Source: Rhizophagus irregularis
Lineage: Eukaryota; Glomeromycota; Glomeromycetes; Glomerales; Glomeraceae
Reading direction: 5' to 3'
Assembly: GCF_026210795.1 (NCBI RefSeq)
Contig: NC_089447.1
Location: 2,296,501 to 2,360,500, forward strand
Length of the DNA: 64,000 nt
The translations under genes and the position numbers were made by a program. Below are positions 12,901-25,211 of this stretch, piece after piece (position 1 is the first letter of the stretch; each line of letters begins with the position of its first letter). The notes beneath the pieces are model-generated. The model worked only from the letters and a program-made list of their open reading frames with translations. It had not been told where the DNA came from and did not search any database.

Positions 12901-14685
12901 AAAAGTTGGACAAGAAAGAAACATGCAAACTTTCTGGAAAATTGGACAAGAAAGAAGCCAGCAAACTTTTAAGAAACCCTTCTGTTAAAAAAGAAACAAG
13001 CAAACCTTCTGGAAAATTGGACAATAAAGAAACAAGCAAATCTTCGAGAAGACTTTCTGAAAAATTAGATAAGAAGGAAGTTGGAAAAATTAGAAATACA
13101 GTTATCACAACAACTCATAAATTAGATAGAACAGAAATTAAAAAGGTAACTGGTATAATATTATTTTAGAGTAGGATCACATTCTTCAAATTACGAACAT
13201 TATCTTTTATTACCGCAATAGATATTTGACATATTCGATTATAATGGTAACGGTGTCCTGTCCCTTGCTGAAATTGATAAAGCTGTTATTGAAATTTACC
13301 CGCATCTTGCTGAAGACAAGCCTGCCATCATGCGGGCTTACAAAGCTGCTGATACTTCGCAGGTTAGTCTTGTAGATTTAGGATTCAATATATTGAAGAA
13401 TAACATTCCTAACGTACAAAATTTACTAGGATGGTTTTATTGACTTCAAAGAATTCGGACGCCTCATTGACCTTCTTCATTATTACAACAATCTGTTTCA
13501 AATATTTAAGAAACTTGACATAGATAATGATAGACGTGTTGATTTTGATGAGTTCAAAAAGGGATATGAGCTCATGGGAATAAATGGAGGTTCGGATGAA
13601 GAGCTTAAAGCAAAATTTGATGAGATTGATACAAACCAAGGAGGTTATATTCTTTTTGATGAGGTAAATGGAATTCTTATTATTAATTAATGGAGTCTTC
13701 AATAAATATGGTGTATTTGAGATTAATTCTTATGTTAAATATTTTGGTTGCAGTTTTGCACTTATGCTGCCAAGATAAAATTGATGTCCAAAATACCTCA
13801 AGATGCACAGGAAGCACAAGAAATTCAAAAAGATCAAATTGAGTCTGCCGAAAAATTAGACGAAAAAGAAATTAGTGAAACTTCTATAAAATTGGACAAT
13901 AATGATACGAGCAAACCTTCTGAAACATTAGATGAAAAGACAGCTGGTAAAACTACCAGTGCAGTTACCACTACTAATAAACTAGATCGTACTGAAATTA
14001 AAAAGGTAACTAATGTAACTTTAATTTTAGAGGTGATACTTCATATCCTTTAAGATACTGACTTCATCTTTAATTATGCAATAGATTTTTAATATCTTTG
14101 ACTATAATGGTAATGGTATTCTATCCCTTGCTGAAATTGATAAAGCTGTTATTGAAATCTACCCATACCTTGCTGAAGACAAGCCTGCCATTATGCGAGC
14201 TTACAAAGCTGCTGATACTTCACAGGTATGTCTTTTTACATTTATATTTTATTTTACATATTAAAGCCTAACATTTGACATGCAAATTTTGCTAGGATGG
14301 TTTTATTGACTTCAAAGAATTTGGACGTCTCATCGACCTTCTTCATTATTACAATAATCTGTTTCAATTATTTAAGAAACTTGACATAGACAATGATAGA
14401 CATATTGATTTTGACGAATTCAAAAAAGGATATGAGATCATGGGAATAAATGTAGATTCAGATAAAGAGCTTAAGGCAAAGTTTGATGAAATTGATATAA
14501 ACCAAGGAGGTCATATTCTTTTTGATGAGGTAATTGAAGTCTCTATTATTAATTAAGTAAGATCTTCAAAAAGCTAATGTATCTGAGACTAATACTTATA
14601 ATTTTTTCAGTTCTGCACTTATGCTGCCAAGATAAAAATGATATCTGAAATACCTCAGGATGTACAAGAAGTTCAAGAAACTTAA
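9927..14685 (+). CDS. Five-module EF-hand calcium-binding protein
   Basis: Sixteen exons give 3564 nt (1187 residues): 9927-10091, 10172-10312, 10384-10617, 10707-11093, 11171-11311, 11383-11616, 11711-12088, 12170-12310, 12387-12620, 12714-13145, 13222-13362, 13430-13663, 13754-14005, 14085-14225, 14296-14529 and 14611-14685. Every module uses one 141-nt and one 234-nt exon. Each module holds four EF loops: DYNGNGILSLAE, DTSQDGFIDFKE, DIDNDRRVDFDE (Gly6 replaced by Arg) and DTNQGGHILFDE. All keep Asp1 and Glu12. The module layout resembles flagellar calcium-binding proteins (calflagin type), as I remember them. Linkers of 129, 126, 144 and 84 residues are rich in Lys/Ser and repeat S-D-K-K-E and P-L-R-R-L-S motifs (basophilic-kinase-like sites). 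The ATG at 9927 begins MAEKLGKK. No signal peptide or membrane segment is apparent. The model predicts up to 20 calcium sites; the partner is unknown. The frame is open throughout. Confidence 0.88.
10172..14529 (+). repeat. Five tandem intragenic repeats of about 1 kb, introns included
   Basis: The units start at 10172, 11171, 12170, 13222 and 14085. Exon lengths (141 and 234 nt) and intron positions are identical in all five, and exon sequences are nearly identical, including the run around G-F-I-D-F-K-E-F. The linkers differ in length and in the number of K/S repeats. This points to recent unequal crossing-over or duplication of a genomic unit rather than of a spliced copy. Confidence 0.9.
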
Positions 14686-15461
14686 ATATTATTAAAACCA
14701 ATAAATTGTAATTAAAAACTAATTCTTTTACTAAATTAAAAGAAAAAAATTTTTGTTATATATAATATATACTGTAATAAATATTATCTATTTTCTTATT
14801 TATATATCAATAAATATTTCTATTATTATTAAACAATTATTAAATTTATAATAAATAAAACTTAAAATAAATTTTTTCAGCTTTTAAAAATTTGTCAAAA
14901 ATAAAATTTTAACTTTTTATCAGAATTTATAATACTATTACATAATTTAATTAATTTTACTTAATTATATTTTAAAATACTAAAATTTTATATTTTCTAA
15001 TTGTAAGTTATTTTAGAAATTCTTATTAAATAATATAAATAGATATTATTGATTAATTTTAGCATTAATTTTAGCAAAATTAGTTATAAGTTATTTTATT
15101 AATATTATATTATATAAGTTTGATCTTATATATAATTTTATAATTGCAGCAAATATTATATATATTTGTAATAAAAATATAATCAGTAAAATTTGCTATT
15201 ATTTATTATTATATATTGGATTTTAAATAATATAGTAGTTTATTTTTTATAGAAATTAATATTTTATCATAGTAAAAAAAGCCATGTACTGTATGGATGA
15301 TCGCTAGTTGGGAATTTGTACGAACCAAAAATAAAAAATTATACATGTACTGCTGTAAATAATAAATATTTTCATTTCAATAGAATAAATGATAATAAAT
15401 AAATGGTTATATTAATTACTCAATTTTCACAAAACATATTTTTAAAAAAAGCTCAGTAAAT

Positions 15462-15545
15462 CGGTTCAGTTTTCAGTAATTACTGATACCGATCAATTCA
15501 GTTCGGTATCAGTTTTTGCAAAAACTGAACTGAACTGAACCGATC
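15462..15545. repeat. Short imperfect inverted repeat
   Basis: TCGGTTCAGTTTTCAG on the left pairs imperfectly with ACTGAACTGAACCGA on the right; the middle repeats further GGTATCAGT/ACTGATACC pairs. It could be a small hairpin or a MITE relic; no target duplication was seen. Confidence 0.5.
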
Positions 15546-15727
15546 AGAGCCCTATTCGCAATAGTGAAATGGGTATAGTGAATTCGTTGTTACAGTGAAT
15601 TAAAAAAGCATTGTATATTATATAACAATTTATATATATTGTTTAGAATTCAGTTTATATATAATTTACTAAAAATTAAAATTGATATTAATTTGAATTA
15701 ATTTAAAATTCACCCTAGGTTATTTTT

Positions 15728-16698
15728 TAATTTTAATCACCTTAGGTGAAATTCACCCCTTTGATTTGTGTTACATTTCACAATTATTTATTTATTTATT
15801 TATCACGTTATGATTATAAAAAAAAAAAATTTCTTTTCTAAAAAAAATTTTAAAAGCTTTGTTATTAACACATATTAAACACTTTGACTCAGTTTTGTTA
15901 CTTATATCTTGTGAAGCTACAGGTATTTTATACAATTCATATATTTATTTCTAAATTTCTTTCGTGTTATATTTTCTAACTTCAGAGCGTAATTTCGTCA
16001 CTTTAGTCAAATGAAATCAACTTTCTTTATTAAGTGATAGTTGTTCAGCTATGTCGAAACTACTTATATCTTGAATATCATAAGCGTAGGTATAATACTT
16101 GTGGAAATATTCATGTTTTTTATAATAACAATAATTTTTGAATTTTTCATTTTCCGTTTTTTAATTTCAGAGCGTAATTTCACTACTTTAGTCAAATGAA
16201 ATCGACTTCCTTTATTATGTAATTGTTGTTCACCGATGTCGAAACTACTTATATCTTAAATTTCATGAGCGTAGGTATAATACTTGTAGAGATATTCGTG
16301 TTTACGTAATGGCAATAATTTTCGAATTTTTCATTTTTTGTTTATTAAATTCAGAGCGTAATTTTACTACTTTACTCAAATGAAATCGACTTTCTTTATT
16401 AAGTGAACATTGTTCAGCAAGGTGGAAAACACTTATATTTTAATTTTCATGAGTGTAGGTATTATGTTTGCAAAGATATCTGTATTTTTCATAATGGTAC
16501 TAATTTTCAAATTTTTCTTGCTAAGAATATAATTTCACCATTTTGGTCAACATTTTAGCTATCAAATTTTATAATGCTTTAATAAAGTAAAAAGGAAAAT
16601 TTTTAATTTATAATTTATTAAAAAATCAGTTTTACTTTACATGTATAAATTTTAAAAATCATATGACCAGGTGATTTTCACCTGAGGTGAGCGTTAAA
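15728..16698. mobile_element. Putative non-autonomous DNA element with internal tandem repeats
   Basis: TCACCTTAGGTGAAATTCACC at the left (about 15735-15755) is the inverted counterpart of GGTGATTTTCACCTGAGGTGA at the right (about 16671-16691). Between the ends lie about 3.5 copies of a 184-bp unit containing CAGAGCGTAATTT..ACTTTAGTCAAATGAAATCGACTT and ACTTATATCTT; the latter recurs at about 15900, 16062, 16246 and 16430. There is no coding capacity, and the exact ends and target duplication are not resolved. Confidence 0.55.
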
Positions 16699-17515
16699 AT
16701 TACCCAATTATATATCTTTTTTTGCTAAAATTTAAAAACTATTGTTTGTAAATACTTTAGTATTTAATAATTCAATTTCAATAAATTTTTTTTTAAATTG
16801 TAGAATCCAATTATAAATGCTGTCAGAATTATTATTATGGTTATGACATATATTATAATACTGTAATTAAATGCTATAAATCATAAATATTGTAATATCA
16901 TAATGCTGCAATTTAATTTGATACTATAATATCATAATTTCTTAATTTTAGCTAAGTTTATAATACCGATTAACGATTATTATGTCTTTTGTATTTTGAA
17001 TGCGTGGGATGCACAATATTGATCCTATGCTGATTTTTCACAGAAATGGGTCTTTTCAACTAACAACCAATTACAAGACATTTCTTTCTTCTGTCTATTA
17101 TTCATACTCATTTTCATATTTAAAATTTATTGTCGTCTCAAAAGAGAGAAATAACAAATAAGTTTGTCATAATGATGCCTACTTGTATAATAGTTGTTTA
17201 CTTTAATAAACCTCTATTAATAAAAAAATTTTTTGGCAAAACTTCCTAAACTTGGTTCAGGAAAAACACGTGGTCAAAACTTCCTAATTTCAGTTTAGGA
17301 AGTGACATCATAACCTACATATTTTTCTTAGCAGAATGTATATGTACTAATGGACTATTGAATATTTCATATTTTCTATAGAATATTATTGATCATGACA
17401 TCTAAGGTTGAATCATTGTGACAGCGTATTATTGAACTTAAGGCTGAGAACGCAAAGTTGAGGCAGATTATTGAAGAGAATGCTGTAGCCATAGATACTG
17501 AAGTAATCGCATAAT

Positions 17516-18800
17516 ATGGAGGAATAATATGGAATAAAAGATCAAACGATAGAAAGTCACATGATTGGATAAAATTAACCGGAAAGGATAAACTTTTAGG
17601 AGAAGGAATGATCTACATGATGTAATGTTTATTAAATGATTAACGGAGAACCAATAGATCAAGTGGGGAGTTGATCGATGTGGCTTAGCAACCAGTTTAT
17701 CAAGTTCAACAATAGGAACAATTAGGAGGAGTAATCATAAGCCACAAATGATAAATCATATAAAAAAGGAAGGATAGCGAATTAAAGGAACAAAAAAAAT
17801 AGGAACATGTAAAATATTGATGAACTGCAGCCGCAGTAGAAGAATAGCTGACGAGACGCAGTAGAAAAGATAGCACAGCCACAAAAGATGGATCTTTATG
17901 ATATAATATTTGAAAGATTATTTTATTTTAAAGAAAAGATAGCACAGCCACGAAAACGATGGATCTTTATGATATAATATTTGAAAGATTATTTTATTTT
18001 AAAGAAAAGATAGCACAGCCACAAAAGATGGATCTTTACGATATAATATTTGAAAGATTATTTTATTTTAAAGAAAAGATAGCACAGCCACAAAAGATGG
18101 ATCTTTACGATATAATATTTGAAAGATTATTTTATTTTAAAGAAAAGATAGCACAGCCACAAAAGATGGATTATATCTTTACGACATAATATGCGAAAGA
18201 TTATTTTAAAGAAAAGATAGCATATTAAAATAGTATAACATATTAGAAAAGATAACATATAAAATAGCATATAAGATAGCGCATAAAAGATAACATATAA
18301 AATATTAGAAAGAAATAAGAAGTAGGAAAAGAAAGAATAAGAAAGTTGGTTTAAATAGGAGCGGAATGGGAAGTGAATTCCACAGTCGTCAGATATGATG
18401 TAAAACTTTAAGTAAATTAGTTAATTGTGAATTTTATGAAGAATAAATAAAATACCCTTTATATGAAAATTAATTGTTTCGATTGTTTTTGTTACTATTT
18501 TCTTATGATGAAAAAGTAATTTTGTTTAATTAATTGTTAGTGAAGCGTAATGTTATTTTAAAGGTAATAGGTTCGCCCTAAACTTTATTGTAACGTTCGC
18601 TTAATTAATTTTAATTGGACAAATACATGGTGAATTTAATGTCATAACAAGAATTATGAAACGAATAAAATATAAACTTTCGTAAAGAGGACTATCGTAA
18701 ATTTGAAAAAAGAGAAAGGATGAAGTATCGTGGCGAGAGCTATCGCAATTTGAAAGTTAAGTAGTAATAAAACTAAACCAAGCAAGAATGTTAATGTTTC
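17516..18800 (+). repeat. LTR-like dispersed repeat, copy 1 (ends approximate)
   Basis: This non-coding stretch interrupts the coiled-coil pseudogene and is homologous, in reverse orientation, to about 46680-47580. Shared blocks include GGATAAAC.TTTAG, AATGATCTACATGATGTAAT, CGGCTTAGCAA-like and TAAGCCACAAA segments, TTAATTAAGCG, GGTAATAGGTT and CGAGAGCTATCG. A TATA-like AAATAGGAGCGGAAT occurs at about 18354-18368. I read it as a solo LTR or part of one; terminal TG/CA and a target duplication are not resolved. Confidence 0.55.
17870..18200 (+). repeat. Tandem array of a 69-bp unit, 4-5 copies
   Basis: The unit GATAGCACAGCCACAAAAGATGG plus about 46 further bases starts near 17870, 17938, 18009, 18078 and 18147. 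Because 69 is divisible by three, one frame stays open and spells a repeated 23-residue unit (MDLYDIIFERLFYFKEKIAQ...), but nothing suggests it is translated. The second copy of the host repeat (46680-47580) lacks this array, so the expansion is specific to copy 1. Confidence 0.85.
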
Positions 18801-19854
18801 GCTGAGAGCACATATAACAGAAGCAGGGAATCTGACTTTACGCGGGTGGCAGACGGTGATAATGCCAGGCGTGATGCTGAGAATGCCAGACACAAGATCA
18901 GAATTGAAGAATTGGAGAAAAATAGTATAGATATTTCAGCTGAGAATGCTAAGCTTAAAGCTGAATTAGCAAAATTAAGACATAATTTCGATTCCTGAGC
19001 TCAACGTAAGGAACAGCACTTCTTAGCATCTGAGCTACATGTCTCTGTTGGAGAAAAAGAGATATTAGCTGTACTACAGCCATATGCTTTCCACGATATA
19101 CCTGATCCTGTAATAGACCAGCCCATAATTAGATCACCTGGTGATAACGCAAACATCAAGCTATCGGAGGAAGAGATGATGGTCTCTTTTCTGGATGAAA
19201 TGAATAAGAAAATTGTCAGTGATGGGATAAGGCAAAGAAAGTGGGATGAGAAGCTTGTAAAAGTGAAACCCATCTTTCCTGAAACAGGTAAACAGGTATC
19301 TGTTAACAAAAAAGCACTTTGCAAGAAAGAACAAAGGGAGAAATTCATTCAGAAAGCATCTGAGAATTCAAGCACCAAATGTTCTAATATTATGGGTGAG
19401 CTGAGCTCGAATTCTTTGGATGTTTGCCTAAAGCAATTAGTACAAAGCTATAATTTCTCAGCAGTAAAAATAGGGACAACATTTTTTCTTTTGTATAAGA
19501 AACTTCTCGATACTGAGAACTTTACTGATTGTGCAGTCCAAGAGGCCATTCATTCATTATATGTTACTGTCAATTTGGAAAAGCTCTTATTTAGAGATGA
19601 AGTGAAATAACATTTAAAAAACAAGTTGATCCAAAATCCAATGCTATCAGTAGAATTTTAAATATGGAAGTTAAAGCTCAGCTTCCTGCAGATACTTCTG
19701 ATGCACTTTTATGGAAAAGAATTGAGCAGGTCAAGAAACTCTGAAAGTTTTTTGATGCAATAAGCATGGATAAAATTTATCAAATACATTCATTCTCTGT
19801 TAGCAGTATTTCAAAAATAATGTATAAAGACATTCAGTATATCATAGATAATAT

Positions 19855-20152
19855 AGGACCCCAGATATCTCCAAAACAGGTCATAAGTCACACTTTCGGC
19901 AGATTGGCCCATTTTTCAGGGGCTCAAAAAATCGTTTTTTGTAAATATCTCGGCATCCAGTAGTCCAATTTTGATGAACTATTTTTTAAATTGTAGAGCT
20001 AAATGAGGGCTACAAAATAAAAAAAAAGTTCATTAAAATTGAATTACTGGATGCTGAGATATTTACAAAAAACGATTTTTTGAGTTTCAGCAAAAAAGGG
20101 TGTTTTTGGCCAAAAGTCCATTATGACCTTTATATTAGATATCCGGGGTCCT
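19855..20152. mobile_element. hAT-like MITE, 298 bp, with 8-bp target duplication
   Basis: The ends AGGACCCCAGATATC and GATATCCGGGGTCCT are inverted. GATAATAT flanks both sides (19847-19854 and 20153-20160). The interior is itself a long imperfect palindrome around AAATATCTCGGCATCCAG / CTGGATGCTGAGATATTT. Removing it restores continuity of the host pseudogene frame across the site. Confidence 0.88.
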
Positions 20153-21275
20153 GATAATATGCCAGTTGACTATAGCATTAAGATAGAATTGCCCACCTGT
20201 ACTCAGCTGAAAGACACTGTTAAGTGATGAGAAAAATTCTGAATTGTCACATTCTGATCTTGTTCAGGAAGTGATAAGAAAAATTCTGAGTTGTCACATA
20301 TTAATACATCAGAGGAACAAACATCTTCAAAATCTGGAGTAAATATTTCACCTATATCTCGACCAATGCCTAAGACGAACCCAACTTATAACCAGTCCTA
20401 TTTTTACAACAAGATATTAGATCAATATCTTAATCTATATAGAAAATGTAATTGTGAAAATTTCGATTATTATGGGATTACTGATGAAACATCATGCGGG
20501 AACTACATTTGCCCATTATGTAAATTAGGTCATGATGATGAAAAAATAGAAGGTGAGTATAAAGCTGGATCTTACTTTATTAAATGTGAACAGCGTGAAA
20601 TTGAGATAACTGCATAGTCCAGATGATTAGACAGCTTTCTATCTGAAAAAATTTTTAATCTTTTTTTTGAATTGATGACCTGAGGAAGAAAAAGGGATTT
20701 AAATTGTTTGCAGTCGTATAAAAAGGAAAATAGTGAAAAGTCGATAAAATGCTAACTGCCAAATAAGGTTCTTTTGCAAACCTGTTTGGCTGTACTGAAA
20801 AGTGAAAGCTGCTTATATAGTGCCGAAAGCAGCCGAAACGCCAGCTGAAACGAAACCTGTCAATTGCGAAACTGCCGAAACATGCCAAAGCAAACCTCTA
20901 TAATAGGTTTCTCCGTAGTTCGGCATAGTTGACTATAAGATTTGCATATAGTTACGCCAAGTTACACAATTAATAATATAATTTAGATGATCAAATAATC
21001 TACAGATAAAAGATTAAACTTCAATATTTTACCGTCGTCTTAGTTCTTTTAAGCTTTATCTAAAGTGTTAGAATTTTCATTTCTAACTCCCATATTAATA
21101 TTACGATATTACACGTTTTTACAGTTTTTTTTTAAGGGGCTTATATTCATTAAAGGAAAATGCGTAACATGCATTTAATAAACCCAATTCCGTCATCTCC
21201 TTTAACACCTGAACTAAAGTTTCTTTTACTTTCTTCCGTTTTCTTAATAATAATATTAATAATAAACTGTTTCAA

Positions 21276-23583
21276 ATGACTGATTACATAGAAGATTCAC
21301 CCATTAAAATGAAAAATAGAGGAGGTCGGCCACCTAATAGCATTTGGGAAGATATTAATAAAGGAGAAGCTGTTGGTTCTGGCAAATTTGCCGCCTCCTG
21401 CAAGTACTGTAAGAATACATGGTCACGCGGTGAAGTTTTAAAGCTCGAAGAGCATCTTTCAAACCATTGTCCAGATGCGCCAGCAGCAGTTGTTAGAAGG
21501 TATATGACTAAAGTAATGGAACGGCAAGATAAGTCCAAGTCATCCAAAAAAAGAAAATACTCTGAAGGTCAAAGTAACATGGATGATTACCATGATTCAA
21601 CAGAGCTTAACGAACAAAGATGTACACGAATTAATCGTGCATTAGTTAAATTTTTTATTGCGTGCGGAATTGCGTTTAGAGTAGTGGAACATCCCTTTTT
21701 CATCAATTTTATAAAAGAGCTTAATGCCGGGTACAATACACCAACAAGGGAAGTATTAGTAAATCAACTACTTGAACGTGAATTAGCTCAAGTGAACTTC
21801 AAAGTTAATTCTGAGCTTGAAAAGGAAACGAATTTAACGTTAGGTTTGTTAAATTAAATAGGCTATCATACGTCATTTTTATTTAATCTTACTTACTATA
21901 TAATATTAATTTATAATTTAGCCTTTGATGGTTGGACATCTGGTACACATCGTTCAATTTGGAACTTCATTGTAATGACTCCGTCGCGTAAAGAATATCT
22001 TTATCAACTTTCTGATTTGTCTGAAAATTCGCACACTGCAGAATATCTAGTTACGGTAATTGAAAAGGTTATAGAAGGTATTGGAGAAGATCGAATATGT
22101 GCTGTAGTTTCCGATAATGCGGCCAATGTTCGTAATGCACGAAAAATTATACATGAGAATCATCCAAAGATTGAGAATGTGCGATGCGTTGCACATTCTA
22201 TCAATTTAATTGCATGCGACATCGTCAAGGAGAAGTTTGGGGAACGTTTATTAAAACGTGTTAATATTTTGACAACCTTTTTTAGAAGTTCTCATCAGGC
22301 TAATGCAAAACTTGCTCAAATAATTAAAGAAAAAGGAATTAGTGGAGGAGGATTAAAATTATATTGCAAGACACGCTGGACTACTGCTAGTGAATCCGTA
22401 AATTCAGTAATAAATTTGGAATCAGCACTAGAAGAAATGGCCAGCGATCACGATAAAGTGCTAACAAATGATAAAATAAAACCGATTATTCAATCGAGAA
22501 ATTTTTTTTCAAATTTACGAGTTCTTGGATTTGTTCTGGATCCTCCAAGAAAAGCGGTACTTTCATTAGAATCAAGAAGAGCTACACTTGCAGATTGTTT
22601 CCCTGAGCTTGGCAAGACTTGCAGCTACATTAAAAAAAGTTACCCAAATCATTAAATCCTGCATTCCGAAGTCATTGTATCAAAGTAATAAATGAAAGAT
22701 TTGATGAATTCGATGATGATAAGTATATTACTTGTTTTTTTATGGATCCCAGATTTAGAAACGCGCCACTTAAAAAATGCGCCCTCATGAGAATTATCAA
22801 ATGTGCAGCTTCAATCGGGAAAAATTTAGGTTTCACCAAGTTACGTGCCTGAAACTTTATGCGATCAAATACAGAAATATATTAATGAAGCAAGAGCCAT
22901 TTGACCCAGATATCGGTTTTGCTAAAGATAATCCCGTGAATTGGTGGAAATATATTAATACCGAACCAGAACCAGATGTCCTGCCAAGAAGTTGCAAGTT
23001 ATCTATTTGCAATATGTCCTAACTCAGCAACTTGCGAACGTGGATTTTCGACTTTAGGATGGCTATTTCATAAACGTCGCTTAAATCTTAATGTGGATAA
23101 ACTAGAATCCATGTGCAAATTAATTTTGTATTGGAAATCCAATTCAAAAACTGAACTTGGATTTTATGGAATTGATCAAAAAAGAATACTTTCGTCTTAG
23201 TGATGATAAGATCAATATACGTATTGCAGAAGCTTTTGCAGAAGATGACGATGAGGAATATAATGAGGAGCAAGCTTCTACTCGAGAGATTAACTACAAG
23301 CGGCGAAACAATACCCGAAGACAATTGCCGTGTAGTAATTGAAAGTCTATGGATTGATCAATTTGTTAATTTATCGCATGATTCAATTACTAGTGAAATC
23401 GGCGATATTCCAAGAGATATATTGGATGATTCAGATGAAAATAATGCGGAAGATGATGAAGTTGATGATAGTGGTAATAACAAGAGACCCGGAGAAGGTG
23501 ACTATGATTATGATATAGATGATGTATTAGGTATGGATGATGGTGATAATAATGACGATAATTATGATGATAATGAGGAATAA
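21276..23583 (+). pseudogene. hAT transposase of element 1, frameshifted
   Basis: Exon 21276-21843 joins 21922 onward, restoring A-F-D-G-W-T. A BED zinc finger (C-K-Y-C ... H-L-S-N-H-C) occupies about residues 35-70. The catalytic Asp of F-D-G-W and the second Asp in V-V-S-D-N-A-A-N-V are present, followed by the T-R-W signature. After about 22620 the frame is lost: fragments continue in other frames through 22668-22780. The hATC dimerisation region is at 22976-23199, containing ATCERGFSTLGW and K-R-R-L-N-L-N. An acidic Asp/Asn-rich tail ends at 23583. Several indels make it non-functional as it stands. Confidence 0.88.
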
Positions 23584-24201
23584 TAATAATGAGAAATAAT
23601 TACAATAGTTAATCCAATGAGAATTAATTCTAATATCATGTGATTTAAATAATGATACTATTTAGAAAATAAATGATGTAATTATGCAGGGCAAAATATT
23701 CGCGATCAAAGTCCAGTTAACATATAATTATGCAGGCAATGCAGGCAATTGTAATTTTATATTATATTTTAAAACATTGCAATTTAATTAAGGAATAAGG
23801 ATAAGCATATTATATTTTAAAAATAGTGCAATTTAATTAAGGAATAAGGATAAGCATATTATATTAGAATCAATAAGTTTTAAGGACTTCGTTAATTAAA
23901 TTTATTACATTAGATCAATAAATTTTAAGAACTGCGTTACAAAAAAATTTAGAACTGCGTTAATTAAATTTATTACATTAGAATCAAAACTGTGTTTATT
24001 TTGTTACAAATACTTTAATTATGTAGAATGTTATTATGTTCATCAGTTCATGTTTTAAACATTATAACGAATTTTAAAATTATTATAAATATTATGAAAT
24101 TTGAATTTTTTTTTCGCAATTCAAAACCAAATTGTATTTTAATTTTCAAATTGTATTTAATTTTCAAATTTCAAGTTACGAAAAAATCATAAAAATAAAA
24201 A
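23584..24201. other. Spacer inside hAT transposon 1
   Basis: AT-rich DNA between the two genes of the element, with a local duplication of TTAATTAAGGAATAAGGATAAGCATATTATATT at about 23785-23870 and repeated GAACTGCGTTA segments. I see no gene in it. Confidence 0.6.
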
Positions 24202-24875
24202 ATGGCAGCATTAGTACCTTTTGTCCCACCGCCACCACCAGTATTCCAATGGACGATTAACGCAGCTAGGCAATTAATCGCGGAGCGGAGAAACTTACAT
24301 CAGCAATTCGAAAGAATTGCAAACCGTCATCATGTAAATGCATGGACAATAATAGCAAATAGGTGTTCGTTGCAACGGGATTTGCAGCGACACCCAGGCA
24401 ATGCCAAACAAAATGGAATGCCCTCAAACGAGGTTATGAAAACCTCAGTAGGATAATAAATAATAATGATGACGACATTCCTATTATAAGCCCAAATAGT
24501 TTCGATAGAGCGTGTTTTGCTGATATGAACGATGAATTCTGGTTACAAACCGGTAATTATTATTAATTATTATTTTAAATTAATTTTATTTAGGCAATTC
24601 ATTCAATTCATTAATATTTTTATTGGATTTTAGATCTGTTTAGACGAGAGTATCGACGGCAGCATGCTGCACATGATCGACGTCGATATGAATATAGATT
24701 GCGAAGGGAAAGAAGAAGGTCGTGATCTAGGTCTCGATCAAGAAGTAGATCAAGAAGTAGAGATAGAAGACGAGATAGAAGTAGAGATAGAAGACGAGAT
24801 AGAAGTAGAGATAGAAGACGGGACAGAAGTAGAGATAGAAGAAGAGGTAGAAGCAGGTCCCCACATAGAAGATAA
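24202..24875 (+). pseudogene. Second ORF of hAT 1: Myb/SANT-like domain plus RS-rich tail
   Basis: The start MAALVPFVPPPPPVFQW leads into a helix-rich segment that changes frame near 24362. It then continues with T-P-R-Q-C-Q-T-K-W-N-A-L-K-R-G-Y, typical of trihelix/Myb-SANT-like DNA-binding domains. After an intron (acceptor near 24633) an Arg/Ser/Asp tail follows with repeats of RDRRRDRS, built from a 24-bp DNA repeat at 24770-24850. It is interrupted by one TGA in frame near 24721 and ends at TAA 24873-24875. Accessory Myb-like proteins are known from Harbinger elements; in a hAT this is less usual. It may instead be a captured gene. Confidence 0.6.
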
Positions 24876-25211
24876 AGATATTATTAAATTTTAATTTTTA
24901 TTATATTTTTAATCGTGTATTTTATTAGTTTAATATTAAATATTATAAAATAAATATTTACATACAAAAAATCATATTGTCTTTAATCTTTATTCTTATA
25001 AATTGTTTAAATGCCAAAACTCTAATTAAATCATATAGAAAGTATTGCCGAAACGCCGAAACAGTTTCGGCAAGTTACGGCAGTTTCGCGATTTTGATAG
25101 GTTTCGCAGTTTCAGCATTTCTTGATGATTTCGCGAAACTAGTTTCGGCAGTTTCGCGTACGCCATTCTGCCGAAACCTCTAGTTTCGGCAAGCAACCTT
25201 ACTGCCAAATA

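Larger units (their letters stand above)
14686..17394. other. Intergenic, AT-rich, with non-coding repeats
   Basis: Very AT-rich and without a credible gene. It contains a fold-back sequence near 15462-15545, a non-autonomous element with internal tandem repeats (15728-16698), and small palindromes around 17237-17325 (ACTTCCTAATTTCAG / TTTAGGAAGT type). Confidence 0.6.
20764..25201 (+). mobile_element. hAT transposon 1, 4.4 kb, with 8-bp target duplication
   Basis: It begins TAAGGTTCTTTTGC and ends with the inverse of TAAGGTTGCTTGCCG. It is flanked by a perfect CTGCCAAA at 20756-20763 and 25202-25209. Subterminal regions on both sides are dense in GCCGAAAC/GTTTCGGC motifs (20820-20880 and 25045-25195), the usual kind of transposase-binding repeat. 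It carries a BED-finger hAT transposase (21276-23583) and a second ORF with Myb/SANT-like and RS segments (24202-24875). Both genes are broken. It landed just beside the pogo-like element at 25212. Confidence 0.92.

Noticed and set aside
17870-18200. Tandem repeats considered as a CRISPR-like array
   Set aside because: Units are directly adjacent with no unique spacers, and the genome is eukaryotic.
24664-24894. Acidic Glu/Asp-repeat ORF
   Set aside because: It is a shifted frame of the 24-bp repeat; the RS-rich frame joins better to the upstream exon.
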